Assembly (NCBI GenBank): GCA_023375785.1
Contig: SZWC01000099.1
Location: 1-64,000 of the forward strand
Direction: 5' to 3'
Length of the DNA: 64,000 nt
Source: Penium margaritaceum
Taxonomy: Eukaryota > Streptophyta > Zygnematophyceae > Desmidiales > Peniaceae
Below, piece by piece: positions 36,835-49,225 of this stretch (positions are counted from its first letter, which is position 1; each line of letters opens with the position of its first letter). The notes beneath the pieces are model-generated. The model ran no database searches. It was not told the DNA's origin and worked only from the letters and a program-made list of their open reading frames with translations. Made by a program: the position numbers and the translations under genes.

Positions 36835-38635
36835 GCGCACAATAGCCAAGCCAAGCCACCGGTTTTTTACCTTGTTTATACCTGCAAGGCCATGCCTAGT
36901 ACGTCTCAATTGTGATTGGGCACTCTAACTATGGCTGACTCGTGTTATGATTCGCAAAAGTTAAAGTCACTTTGTAAACTTTTTTGTCATGGTCAATGGC
37001 ACATGCCAACTTTGTCAAGGCATTGCGCAAAATAGCCGTGCCAAGAAACTGCTTTTTTACCCTGATTATATCTTCAAGGTCATGCATATTAGATGTGCAC
37101 TGGGATTGGGTTCTCTGACTCTGGCTGACTCGTGTTATGATTCATAGAAGTTAAAGTCACTCAGTAAACTTTGTGGTCATGGTCAGTGGCACATGCCAAC
37201 TTTGTCAAGGCATTGCGCACAATAGCCACACCGAGCCACCAGTATCCTACCTTGTTTGCACTTGCAAGATCATGCCTAGTACACCTGCACTGTGATTGGA
37301 CACTCTGACTGTGGTTGACTCGTGTTATGATCAATAGAAGTAAAAGTCACTTGGATACATTTGTGGTCATGGTCAGTGGCACATGCCAACTTAATCAAGG
37401 CATTGCGCACAATAGCCACACCGAGCCACCGGTATTCTACCTTGTTCATACCTGCAAGGTCATGCGTAGTATATCTGCACTGTGATTGTACACTCTCACT
37501 GTGGCTGAAACGTGTTATGATTCATAGCCCTTTAAGGTACTTGGTAAACTTTGTGGTCATGGTCAGTGGCACATGCCAACTTTGTCAAAGCATTGCGCAT
37601 AATATCCATGCCAAGCCACCGGTTTTTTACCTTGCTCATACCTGCAAGGTCATGCATATTAGATGTGCAATGTGAGTGGGCACTCTCACCGTGGCTGACT
37701 CGTGGTCCGATTCGCAGAAGTTAAAGTCACTTGGCACACGTTGTGGTCATGGTCAATGGCACATGCCAACTTTCTCAAAGCATTGCGCACATTATCCGTG
37801 CAAAGCCACCGGTTTTTTATGTAGTTTTTACATGCAAGGTCATACCCAGTACATCTGAATTGTGATTGGGCACTCTGACTGTGGCTCACTCGTGTTATGA
37901 TCCGTAGAAGTTAAAGTCACTTGGTAAACCTTTGTGGTCTTGGTCAATGGCACATGCCAACTTTGTCAAGGCATTGCGCACAATAGTCGTGCCAAGACAC
38001 CGGTTTTTTACCCTTTTTATACCTCCAAGGTCATGCATATTAGATGTACACTGTGATTGGGTACTCTGACCGTTGCTGAGTCGTGCTATGATTCGTAGAA
38101 GTTAAAGTCACTTCGTAAACTTTGTGGTCATGGTCAGTGGCACATGCCAACTTTGTCAAGGAATTGCGCAGAATAGCCATGCCAAGCCACTAGTTTTTGA
38201 CCTTGTTTGTACCTGCAAGGTCATGCCTAGTACATCTGAGCTGTGATTGGGCACTCTGACTATGGCTGACTTGTGTTACACTTCGTAGAAGTTAATGTCA
38301 CTTGGTAAAATTTGTGGTCATGGGCAGTGGCACATGCCAACATTGTCAAGGCATTGCGCACAATAGCCTTACCGAGCCACCAGTATTCTACCTTGTTTGC
38401 ATGTGCAAGATCACGCCTAGTACATCGGCACTGTGATTGGACACTCTGACCGTGGTTGACTCATGTTATGATCAATATAAGTAAAAGTCACTTGGATACA
38501 TTTGTGGTCATGGTCAGTGGCACATGCCAACTTTGTCAAGACATTGCGCACAATATCCGTGCCAAGCCACCGGTTTTTTCCGTAGTTTATATCTGCAAGG
38601 TCATGCCTAGTACATCTGACCTGTGAGTGGGCACT
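36835..38635 (+). repeat. ~190-bp satellite: spacer (to 37,594) and inner right arm (plus orientation)
   Basis: About 9.5 monomers. 37,595-38,635 mirrors the left arm. 36,835-37,594 is four monomers that have no mirror partner and form the loop between the arms. No gene seen. Confidence 0.93.
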
Positions 38636-39072
38636 CGAGGTGAGTGATGGTTGGCAGAGTATGAGAGCTGAGCGAAGGAGCGAGAGTGACGGAGCGAAGC
38701 GTTGAGAGTTGGCGAAGACAGAAAGTGCGAGAGACGAGCAGAGCGAAAACACGACGGTGAAGCCGCGGAACCAAAGGGGAATAGGATGAGGATAACTGTT
38801 CTGGTAAATTATTGAGGGAAAGAACATCCTCATTATATACAAGCAGAACAGGAAAAATAGAGAAGCAACGGCTTCTTGTGCACTAGCCGGACGCGCTTGC
38901 GATGGGTGTCGCTTATTAGGGGATCCCTCGCTCAGATGCCCGTTTGGTCGGTTGGAGACCGTCAACGGCAAGTGCTGATCACCGAGTTGGTTCGACCCGA
39001 AGGTGAACCGGTGTTCGAGAGTTTTCAGTTTCCGCAGGTGCTTGTGGACTAGTTGGATTCTCATTTCTGACA
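38636..39072 (-). repeat. B2' second LTR (partial)
   Basis: 437 bp, mirror of 35,349-35,786, with the identical satellite junction GCACTCGAGGTGAGTG. Confidence 0.87.
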
Positions 39073-39088
39073 TCCCCCCATAATCCAA

Positions 39089-39439
39089 CTACCATGTGTG
39101 ACAGAAACTTTGTTCTTGGTGTGTGGCCGTGGGAACTCCACAAGTCAGGAGCAAGTGGGACCACATAGTGCTGAGGTCGTTGGGGTAGACTTGGGTGAGA
39201 GGTTGTCGACTGGGATGCATGACTTCTCTCAGTCTTGCTCGTACTGCCTGATTTGCTTGTCTGTATCCTTCTTGCTGTGCAGCAGGAGTTGGAGCATTTC
39301 CCAAGTAGAACTGTCTCCCTAGGGGTGTGTCAGTGACACCGAATCCAAAGAGAACGTATGGGAAGAAGGCCTCATACACTTGTGATACCCAGTGGGTTGC
39401 GAGGAGTGTGGTGGGGTTCTCTTCCTCAAAGGGCAGCAT
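39089..39439 (-). CDS. 116-codon open frame of B2', counterpart of the frame in B2
   Basis: Same length and position relative to the LTR as 34,982-35,332, about 90% identical in protein. Open in both arms of the inverted duplication. No recognised domain. Part of a fossil element. Confidence 0.4.
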   Translation of the reverse strand: MLPFEEENPTTLLATHWVSQVYEAFFPYVLFGFGVTDTPLGRQFYLGNAPTPAAQQEGYRQANQAVRARLREVMHPSRQPLTQVYPNDLSTMWSHLLLTCGVPTATHQEQSFCHTW

Positions 39440-39839
39440 AATTGATCTTCCGACAAGGGTTGGTAGGGAGGTGGTATATTGACATGCCGTTCGAATCCAG
39501 TGTCGCCACCATGCTTGTTGCAGAATGCGGTACCAGAGGAGAGGTCCCGTACGGAGGAATGAGAGGTGAGAGTCGTAGCCGATAGAAAGGAAGGGTCGGA
39601 GACGATGGGCTAGGTTGACAAGTGAATTCTGGTATTCAAGGGTCCATGGTGTTCAAAGGTAGTTGGAGTTGAAGCGGCCGAGAAGAAGTGACGCGCCGTT
39701 GAATTGTTCGAACCACCATGTTTGAGCCAGGACAATTATATTGTCTGCCCAGAAAATGATAATGGATCCGTCTTCGGCAAGAACTGGTACGCTTGAAGCA
39801 AGTTGCTGACGCTGTCTTCGAGACATGATGACGAGTGTT

Positions 39840-40530
39840 GATGATAAAGATTGATGTTGGAGGAGGAAGGCTGAATGACGCAGGGGCGAGATCACGTACG
39901 CATGGCGATGGTTTTGACGTGGGCGCGGGTCGTCACAGTGCGACCGGGCGGATCTTTGTGCTGAGTGGAGCAGAAGCACATGATTGCGGAGGAACGATGG
40001 ACGATGGAGTGGGCGCACGGACAAGACCACATGTGTAACAGCTATTCTTCGGCGTGGGCGCAGGTCGTCGCGGAATGGGCGACGCGACCGGGCGGATCCT
40101 TGTGCCGAGCGGAGCGGAAGCGGATGATGGCGGAGAAACGATGGATGATGGAGTGGGCGCAGGGACAAAACCACGTGCGCGATTTGAAATAGGGGAGTAG
40201 GATGCGGCAAGGGGAAGGCAGGTGCCAACGCGCGGTGAGAAATCTGCAGCCGGCCAGGGTGCAGGCTACTACGAAGCGGGCATCTAGCTCGTGCAGATCC
40301 TTTTACTGGCTACAGATGCTGATGATGATTGCTGAAGCGGAAGCTGATGATGATGGAGTGGGCGAAGGGGAGAACCCCGTGCGCTGAGGAAGTTTCGGCA
40401 TGGGCGCGGGTCGTCGCGGAAAAAGGCGATGCGACCGGGTGGATCCTTGTGCCGAGCTGAAAGCGATGCAGAAGCAGAGGAAATGATTGATTAATGAGTG
40501 GGCGCAGGGGCAAAACCACGTGCGCGGAGA
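39840..40530 (-). repeat. Degenerate internal repeats in the leader of B2'
   Basis: Mirror of 33,890-34,530: the GGGCGCAGGGGCAAAACCAC module recurs at about 39,880, 40,010, 40,155, 40,360 and 40,499. Confidence 0.72.
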
Positions 40531-41518
40531 GACGATGCTGATAAGGATGATGGATGCGAAAGCGGTGCGGATGATGTTGATGACAGAGAAAGGCGGAGAT
40601 GAGGCCGGAACGGGAGGCTGAAGGAGCTTCTGAGGCGGGAACGAGGAGGAGGAGGAGGGACTGATCGCAGCAGATGAGGATGATGCGAGGGGCGAAGGAA
40701 GAAGACTAATGATGATGCTGAACAGGAGAGGCAGGGAGTGATGCAGGCGGAGGAAGATACAATGAGACGCATCGCGGCAGGGAGATGGAGAGACACAACC
40801 ACTTCTTCTGCTTTCAGGAGAGTGATGGCCTGTTCCCCAGTTGGCTCGGGAATGCGAGCAGGAAGACTAGTGGTGTCCGATGTCCTGTCAGCTGAAGAAG
40901 TCGGTTGCGGCAGAGGGAGTCAGGCAGCGGGCAGATCCACTAAACCCCTGATGTGAGGAGAGTGACGGCTTGTTCCCCAATTGGCTCGGAAGTGGCAGCA
41001 AGAAGACTTGTGGTGTCTGATATCCTGACGGTGGCAGTTTTGGCTGCAGCTGTTGACGAGGCGAGGAGGCAATGCGAGAGAGCAGTTCAAGATGATGGAC
41101 GTGGGTAGGCTGAGGATGACGGTGAGGAGGGGAAGGTGAGGCTCATAAGGTAGGATGAAAGAGGAGGAGATGCTTTCGGAGGCATATGTGATGAGTGGTA
41201 GTAGTTGGCGAGCGGCAGGAAGCTTCTTGGTAGTTGACGGCAGGTGGCGGCTCGAGAGTTGCTTGCAGCTGATGTGGGCGACAAGTCATCGGTTGTTTGC
41301 CACGGGCGCGAAGATGGGCGCAGGGCTTTCTTGGGATGACAAGGCGTTTCTTCGGTGCAGAGAACTCGTCAGGCAGAGCTGCTGATGTCAACTGCTGGCA
41401 AAGCGGCACGGCGCGGGACGTCAGTAGCGGCGGCAGAGGATTTCGGGAGAAAGCGATGACGGGAAGATGGTGGCAGAGCGACGACGTAGTTACAGGGCAC
41501 CAGGTGATGTTGATTGAT

Positions 41519-41530
41519 GCTCTGATACCA
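41519..41530 (-). promoter_or_regulatory. Primer-binding site of B2'
   Basis: GCTCTGATACCA, reverse complement of the initiator-Met type site TGGTATCAGAGC, adjoining the LTR at 41,531. Confidence 0.92.
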
Positions 41531-42163
41531 TGTTAGAAGAATGCAGACACGAGGACGGCGGCAGCAGAAGCAAGCAGAAGCATTAGGACATGCAAGCGTA
41601 CGTCAGCAAAGTGACGTAGGCAAGAGCGGTCCAAGGAGTTAGTCGTGGGATCTGATAGAGGCTGAGACGCGAGGTAACCAGGGTGGACAGGTTGATATGA
41701 GAGAGAGTGCTGGCGAGGTGAGTGATGGTTGGCGGAGTATGAGAGCTGAGCGAAGGAGCGAGAGTGACGGAGCGAAGCGTTGAGAGTTGGCGAAGACAGA
41801 AAGTGCGAGGGACGAGCAGAGCGAAGAGACGGCCGCGAAGCCGCGGAACCAAAGGGGAATAGGATGAGGAGAACTGTTCTGGTTAATTATTGAGGGAATG
41901 AACATCCTCGTTATATACAAGCACAACATGACAAATAGAGATGCAACGGCTTCTTTTGCGCTAGCCGGACGCGCTTGCGATGGGTGTCGCTTATTGGGGG
42001 ATCCCTCGGTCAGATGCCCGTTTGGTCGGTTGGAGACCGTCAACGGCTAGTGCTGATCACCAAGTTGGTTCGACCCAAAGGTGAACTGGTGTTCGAGAGT
42101 TCTGAGTTTCCGCAGGTGCTTGTGGACTAGTTGGATTCTGATTTCTGATTCTCATTTATGACG
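41531..42163 (-). repeat. B2' first LTR
   Basis: About 633 bp, mirror of 32,264-32,895, carrying the same slightly expanded start. Confidence 0.87.
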
Positions 42164-43237
42164 ACTTGTTCCCCAGTTGTCTTGGAAGTGGGAGCAGGAA
42201 GACTGGTGGTGTCCAATATCCTGACGGCGGTAGTTTTGGTTGCAGCTGTTGACAAGGCGAGGAGGTGATGCGAGAAGGCGGCTCGGAGGATGTTGATGAA
42301 GGAAGGAGACGGATAAATGAGACAGGAACGGGCGGCTGATAGAGCTGAGGAGACTTGAGCAAGGAGGAGGAGGAGGGACTGATGGCAGCAGATGAGGATG
42401 ATGCGAGTAGTGAAGGCAGAAGACTGACGATGAAACTGAAGAGGAGAGATAGGGAGCGATGCAGGTGGAGGGAGGCGCGACGACAGGCGATAAGGCAGGG
42501 AGGTGGAGCAATACAACCACTTCGTTTGCTTTAAGGAGAGTGACGGCTTGTTCCCCAATTGGCTCGGAAGTGGGAGCAGGAAGACTGGTGGTGTCCGATG
42601 TCCTGTCAGCTGGAAGAGGTTGATTGCGGTAGAGGGAGTCAGGCACAAGGCAGAGGCACTAGACTGGTGATGCCAGGATAGTTACGGCTTGTTCCTTGGT
42701 TAGCTCGGAATGGGAGCAGGAAGACTGGTGGTGTCCGATATCTTGACGGTGGAAGTTCTGGCTGCAGCTGCTGATGAGGTGAGAAGGCGATGCGAGAAGG
42801 CGGCTCGAGGTGATGGATGCGGGCGGGCTGAGGATGAGGGCGAGGCAGTGGCATATGAGGCTGATGAAGCAAGATGGAAGAGGAGGAGATGCTTGCGGAT
42901 GCAGATGCGATGAGGGGCAGCAGATGGCAGATAGCAGGAAGCTTCTTGGTAGTTGACGGCAAGTGGCGGCTCGAGAGTTGCTTACGACTGATGCGGGCGA
43001 CAAGTCGCCGGTTGTTGGCCACGGGCGCAGAAATGGGCGCAGGGCTTCCTTGGGATGACAAGGCGTTTCTTCAGTACGGGTAACTCGTCAGGCAGAGCTG
43101 CTGATGTCAGCTGCTGGCAAAACGGCGAGGCGCGGGACAATGGTAGCGGCGGCAGGAGAACGCGAGTGGAAGTGATGAAGCAAGGATGACGATAGAGCGA
43201 TGGCGCGGTCACGGGACTCCAAGTGATGTTGCCTGAA

Positions 43238-43249
43238 GCTCTGATACCA
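43238..43249 (-). promoter_or_regulatory. Primer-binding site of B1'
   Basis: GCTCTGATACCA, reverse complement of the initiator-Met type site, adjoining the LTR at 43,250. Confidence 0.92.
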
Positions 43250-43853
43250 TGTCAGAAGAATGCAGATGCGAGAACAGCAGCAGCAGAAGCAGGCAGAAGC
43301 GTCAGGATATGCAAGCGTACGTCAGTAGAGTGACGTAATCAAGAGCAGTCCAATGAGTTAGTCGCAGAAACTGTTAGAGGCTGAGACGCGAGGTAGCTGA
43401 GGTAGACAAGTTGATGTGAGAGAGTGTGCTGGCGAGATGAGTAATGGTTGGCAAAGTATAAGAGCAGAGCGAAGGAGCGAGAGTGACGGAGCAAAGCATT
43501 GAGAGGGACTGGCGAAGACAACGAATGCAAGGAACGAGCAAAGCAAAGACACTACGGCGAAGCTGCGGAACCAAAAGGGAACAGGATGAGTAAAACTGTT
43601 CTCGTTAAACTAGGGAGGGAATGAACATCCTCCGTATATGCAGCAGAACAGGACAAAACAAGTATTAACGGCTTCTTTCCGTTAGCCGGACGCGTCGCGA
43701 CGTGGTCGCTTATTAGAGGCGGCTCGACTCTGGTGGAACGGTCGTGACCGACCAGCCGTTGCCGAGGAGGCTCGCTGCGGAACCTAAACCAGGATCAAGA
43801 GCTCGGATTATCCGAGGGGTGAAGAGCACCTTGTTGCAATCACATTTTTGACA
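43250..43853 (-). repeat. B1' LTR
   Basis: 604 bp, mirror of 30,594-31,195. It is followed by GGGCA, the reverse complement of the TGCCC that precedes B1. Confidence 0.9.
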
Positions 43854-45610
43854 GGGCAGTCTGACTGTGGCTGACTCATGTTACGATTCGTAGAAGTTAA
43901 AGTCACTTGGTAAACTTTGTGGTCGTGGTCAGTGGCACATGCCAACTTTTTCAAGGCATTGCGCACATTCGCACACCTAGCCTCCAATATTCTACCTAGT
44001 TTGAACCTGTAAGATCATGCCTAGTACATCTGCAGTGTGATTGGACACTTTGACCGTTGCTGACTTGTGTTATGATCAATAAAAGTAAAAGTCACCTGGA
44101 TACATTTGTGGTCATGGTTAGTGGCACATGCCAACTTTGTCAAGGCATTGGCACAGTAGCCACACCGAGCCACCAGTATTCTACCTTGTTTGTACCTGCA
44201 AGGTCATGCCCATTATATGTGCAGTGTGAATGGACAATTTGACCGTGGCTGACTCGTGTTATGACTCATAGCCCTTTAAGGTACTTGGTAAACTTTGTGG
44301 TCATGGTCAGTGGCACATGCCAACTTTGTCAAGGCATTGCGCACAATAGCCGTGCCAAGATACCGGTTTTTACCCTGTTTATACCTGCAAGGTCATGCAT
44401 ATTACACGTGTACTGTGATTGGGTACTCTGACCGTGGCTGACTTGTGTTATGATTGGTAGAAGTTAAAGTCCATTGGTAAACTTCGTGGTCATGGTCAGT
44501 GCACGTGCCAACCTTGTCAAGGCATTGCACACAATAGCCACACCGAGCCACCAATGTTCTACCTTGTTTGTACCTGCAAGATCATGCCTAGTACATTTGT
44601 ACTCTGATTGGACACTCCAACCGTGGCTGACTCGTGTTATGATTCATAACCATTTAAGGTACTTGGTAAACTTTGTGGTCATGGTCAGTGGCACATGCCA
44701 ACTTTGTCAAGGCATTGCGCACAATAGCCAATTTGAGCCACCAGTATTCTATCTTGTTTGTACCTGCAAGATCATGCCTAATACATCTGCACTGTGACTG
44801 GACACTCTGACCGTGGCTGACTCGTGTTATGATCATTATAAGTAAAAGTCACTTGGATACATTCGTGGTCATGGTCAGCGGCACATACCAACTTTGTCAA
44901 GGCATTGCGCACAATAGCCACACCGAGCCACCAGTATTCCACATTGTTCATACCGGCAAGGTCATGTCCAAAATATCTGCACTATGATTCGACACCTTGA
45001 CCGTGGCTGACTCGTGTTATGATTCGTAGCCGTTCAATTTACTTGGTTAACTTTGTGGTCATGGTCAGTGGCACATACCAACTCTGTCAAGACATTGCGC
45101 ACACTAGCCGTACCAAGCCACCGGTTTTGTAACCTTGTTTATACCTGCAAGATCATGCATATTAGATGTGAGCTGTGATTGGGCACTCTGACCGTGGCTG
45201 ACTCGTGTTACAATTCGTAGAAGTTAAAGTCACTTGGTAAACTTTGTGGTCATGGTCAGTGGCACATGCCAACTTTGTCAAGGCATTGGGCACAATAGCC
45301 ACACCGAGCCACCAGTATTCTACCTTGTTTATACCTGCAAGGTCATGCCCAGTATATTTGCACTGTGATTGGACACTCTGACTGTGGCTGACTCGTGTTA
45401 TGATTCATAGTTGATTAAGGTAATTGGTAAACTTTGTGATCATGGTCAGTGGCACATGCCAACTTTGTCAAGGTATTACATACAATAGCCGTACCAAGAC
45501 ACCGGTTGTTTACCTTGTTTATACCTTCAAGGTCATGCAAATTAGATGTGCAATGTCATTGGGCACTCTTACCGTGGCTGACTCGTGTTACAATTCCTAT
45601 AAGTAAAAGT
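43854..45610 (+). repeat. ~190-bp satellite between B' and A' (plus orientation)
   Basis: About 9.25 monomers, mirror of 28,649-30,593 apart from one monomer. No gene seen. Confidence 0.95.
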
Positions 45611-46217
45611 TGTGAGAAGAATACAATGAGAGAGGTCAGTAGGAGTAAAGACAAGCAGAGGCAATGAAGCAAGATGACGTAACGTAGTGAAGTGACGGAA
45701 GTAGAGCGGTGAGAGAAGGCCCATGGATTTAGTCACCGAGTCGCAAGAGGACGCGAGGCACTGGAGCTCCGAGGTAGACCGAGTGCAGATGAGAGAACTT
45801 CAGAGCAAAGCGAGGAAGGCATCGGAAGCGAAAGGTTAAGGGTGGCGAAGCGAATAGCCGTGAGGAGACAGTGGTGGGTGAAGACAATGGACGCGAGAGG
45901 CGAGCAGAGAGAAGACACGGCGGCGAAGCCGCTGAACCAAAGGGGAACAGGATGAATAGAATTGTTATGGTTAACTCGAGGTAATGAACATTCTTGATAT
46001 AAAAAAGGACAGAATAGGACAAATGAGCAAAACAACGGCTTCTTTCCGCTATCCGGGCGCGGGTGACAGGTGTCACTTTATTAGGGGATGACTTGTCCGA
46101 AGGGTCTGAACGGTCGAGCGACCGGAGAGTCGTTGGGCAAGGTGGTTCAGTCATGGGAATTGAACCGTTATTGAGACCGAGATATTTTTTTCTCTTGTCC
46201 ATGCTTCATTTCTGACA
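45611..46217 (-). repeat. 3' LTR of A'
   Basis: 607 bp. The polypurine tract (CCTCCCTT on this strand) follows at 46,218. Confidence 0.92.
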
Positions 46218-46224
46218 CCTCCCT

Positions 46225-46930
46225 TGAATCTTGACAAGAGGTAAGAGAGCAAGAGGCAGATCAGGGATAGTGGCGCCCCCACTATTCCACCCCATTGGAG
46301 GATGTGGGAGATTGGGGAGTGTGAGGCCGTTCTTCGATGGCTGGAAGTTCTGCTTCGTCCTCCATTCTCCTCTGATCTTGGATGAAGGGTTGCAGCTAGA
46401 ATCGTCGTTCCTCCAGAAGTTCATTGTATGGAGGAGGGTCAAGTGTAGCCGGATGAAGATCAGGGGATTCTGCTCCTTTACTTCAACAGTAATCCCTGAG
46501 GGCGTGGATGGTCCGGAAGGCAGCTTGATGATGATGTGCTGCAATGAGAGGGTGGAATTCATCGTAAGTGCTCCTGTAGAGAAGTCATCACAATTGAGTT
46601 TGGGCAATGCCATACTCCTTTCTTCCTCGTGCGGTTCTGCGGGCTTATCTGCCTTCAACATTTCATATCACGTCAAGGAGATTGTATCCATATATGTCTA
46701 GGGTGGCGATTTCACGACGCAGTTGGCGGCGCCATCGCTCAAAGTTATGCCTCCCATCAGGTGCGAAGCATAGTGGAAGAGTATTGTCGGTTAGGGAGGC
46801 AACTTCATTGTAAAACAGGATGGCGCATCGTTGCTCTTCCATCGAGGAGGAGAAGTGTTGAAGAGGGGACATCCAGGAATTTGAGGACAATCAGATTTTG
46901 CAGGAGGGTTCATGGTGATGCGATGGACCT
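46225..46930 (-). pseudogene. Gag-like coding remnant of A'
   Basis: Counterpart of 27,330-28,034. The frame read at 46,663-46,890 contains the N-F-E-R-W-R segment that suggests a copia-type gag N-terminal region. Broken; no pol domain. Confidence 0.5.
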
Positions 46931-46979
46931 GATGTTGCAGATGAACGATGGCGGAGGAAGAGGATGGTGGAATGGGGCA

Positions 46980-48080
46980 AATCCGACTAGTGGAAGTTTC
47001 GGCGTGGGCGCACGTCGTCGCGGAGCGGGCGATGCGACCGGGCGGATCCTTGTGCTGAGCGAAAAAAGCGAAAGCGGATGACAGCCCGATAGTTGACGAG
47101 GTGGGCGCAGGGGCGAAACCACGTTTACTGCGAGGTAGAGGAGTAGAATGCGGCAAGGGGAGGGCAGGAGCAACCGCGCCGCGAGAAATCTTTTTCTGGC
47201 GTGGGTGCAGGCTGCTGCGAAGCGGGCAGTTAGCTCGTGCAGATCCTTGTACTGGTGGCAAATGCTGATGATGAGGAGGCAAAGGCTGATAAAAGAGGAG
47301 TGGACGCAGGGGCGAGACCTCGTGCGCTGCTGAAATAGAGGCGGTAGAATGCGGCAAGGGGAAGGCAGGTGCCAACGCACTACGAGAAATCTGCTGCCGG
47401 CGTGGATGCAGGCTGCTACGGAGTGAGCAGCTAGCTCGTGCAAATCCTTGTGCTAGTCCCAGATGCGGATGACGAGGAGCAGACGCTGATGAAAAAGGAG
47501 TGGGAGCAGGGGCAGAACCACGTACGCTGCAGAAATTTTCGGCGTGGGCGCAGGTCGTCACGAAGCAGGCGATGTGACCGGGCGGATCCTTGTGCCGAGC
47601 TGATGATGCGGAGACGGGATTAGAGGCAGCTGATGGCTGAGTGGGCGCAGTGGTGAAACCACGTGCGCTGATGACGAAGGCTGAGGAAGACTGATGAGAA
47701 AGCGGCGCGGATGATGCTGAGAGCGGCTCGAGGAAGACAGATGATGAGGAGGGCTGAGGACAGAGGGTGATGACATGAAGAAGGGAAGGCTGGTGGAGGT
47801 GATGCACACGTGACGGAGGCTGAAGATGGAGGTTGCGACAGGAAGAGGATGGCGGCCAGATGAGGCAACCAGGTGCTCTGTTTTGAAGAGAGTGACGGCT
47901 TGTTCCCCAGTTGGCCCGAGACCAAGGGGCAGGAAGACTAGCGGTGTCCGATATCATGTTGGCTATACGAGACTGATTGCAGTAAATGGAGTCATACGGC
48001 GAGCAGATGTTCCAGTCCGCTGATGTCAGGAGAGTGACGGCTTGTTCCCAAGTTGACTCGCAATGGAAGCAGGAAGAATG
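46980..48080 (-). repeat. Degenerate internal repeats in the leader of A'
   Basis: Mirror of the leader repeats of A: the GGGCGCAGGGGCGAAACCAC module at about 47,101, 47,299, 47,498 and 47,641, and the GGCTTGTTCCC module at about 47,898 and 48,040. Confidence 0.72.
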
Positions 48081-48589
48081 GTGGTGTCCAATGTCCTGGT
48101 GGCAGGCATTGCACTATTGCTGCTGACGATGCGAGACGGCGGTGCGAGGATGCGATGTGGCACAACGAGTGCAAGGAGACTGATTTCGCAGGGGCAGATG
48201 GTGCAAACGAGGCTGATGAGGGGAGAGGAGGAGAGCGGAGGTGCTTACAAGGTTGACGAGAAGAGAGGTAGCAGGAGACGAGCGACAGGGAAGCTTCCAA
48301 GAAGTTGACGGCAAGCGGCGGCTCGGGAGCTGCTTGCAGCTGTTGTTAACGACACGTCACAAATTTGTTGGCCACTGGTACGGAATTGGCGCAGGGCTTT
48401 TTGAGGATGACGAGGCGTTGGTTCAGCGCGAGGAGCACTTCAAGCGGTGCTGCTGATGTCAGCTGCTAATGAAGCAGAGGAGCGCGAAGTGGTGGTGACG
48501 GCAATGGGGAGGTGCAGATTTGAGAGGGGACGCAATGGAGGCAGTAGAGCGATGACTTGGTCACGAGGTACCAGGTAATGTCCCCTGAA

Positions 48590-48601
48590 GCTCTGATACC
48601 A
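48590..48601 (-). promoter_or_regulatory. Primer-binding site of A'
   Basis: GCTCTGATACCA, complement of TGGTATCAGAGC, directly next to the 5' LTR of A'. Confidence 0.9.
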
Positions 48602-49225
48602 TGAAAGAAGAATGCAATGAGCGAGGATTGCATGAGCTGAAGCAAGAAGAAGCACTGAAGCAAGCAGAAGCAATGAAGCAAGCTGACGTAACGTAGTGAA
48701 TTGACGGAAGCAGAGCGGTGAGAGCCGGCCCAAGGAGTTAGTCGCAGAGTTGCAAGAGGACGCGAGGCACTGGAGCTCCGAGGTAGACCGAGCGCAGATG
48801 AGAGAACTTGAGAGCGAAGCGAGGAAGGCGTCGGAAACCAAAGATTAAGGGTGGCGAAGAGAAGAGCCGTAAGGAGACGGTGGTGGGCGAAGGCAATGGA
48901 CGGAAGAGGCGAGCAGAGCGAAGACACGGCGGCGGAGCCGCAGAACCAAAGGGGGATAGGATGAATAGAACTGTTCTGGTTAACATGAGGGAATGAACAT
49001 CCTCGGTATAAAAAGGACATAACAGGACAAATGAGCAAAGCAACGGCTTTTTTCCGCTAGCCAGACGCGGGTGACAGGTGTCATTTTATTAGGGGATGAC
49101 TTATCCGAAGGGTCTGAACGGTCGAGCGACCGGAGAGCCGTTGGGCAAGGTGGTTCAGTCATGGGACTGGAACCGTTATTGAGACCAATATGTTTTCTTC
49201 TCTTGTCAATGCTTTATTTCTGACA
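48602..49225 (-). repeat. 5' LTR of A'
   Basis: 624 bp, preceded at 48,590-48,601 by GCTCTGATACCA, the reverse complement of the initiator-Met type primer site. Ends in TCTGACA before the AAAGT target-site duplication. Confidence 0.92.

Larger units (their letters stand above)
38636..43853 (-). mobile_element. Composite LTR retrotransposon B', mirror copy of B
   Basis: Reverse-complement counterpart of 30,594-35,786 with the same parts in mirrored order: partial B2 LTR (38,636-39,072), B2 interior, B2 LTR (41,531 to about 42,163), B1 interior, B1 LTR (43,250-43,853), and primer-binding sites at 41,519-41,530 and 43,238-43,249. Both junctions with satellite are the same as in B. It is a duplicate of B, not an independent insertion. 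Broken and without pol. Confidence 0.87.
45611..49225 (-). mobile_element. LTR retrotransposon A', mirror copy of A
   Basis: Same parts as element A in reverse: LTRs 45,611-46,217 (607 bp) and 48,602-49,225 (624 bp), with the target-site duplication AAAGT at 45,606-45,610 and 49,226-49,230, the complement of ACTTT around A. The 3' LTRs of A and A' match at about 96% over ~290 bp, closer than the two LTRs within A. It is therefore a duplicate produced with the arm. Gag-like remnant broken, no pol. Confidence 0.9.
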
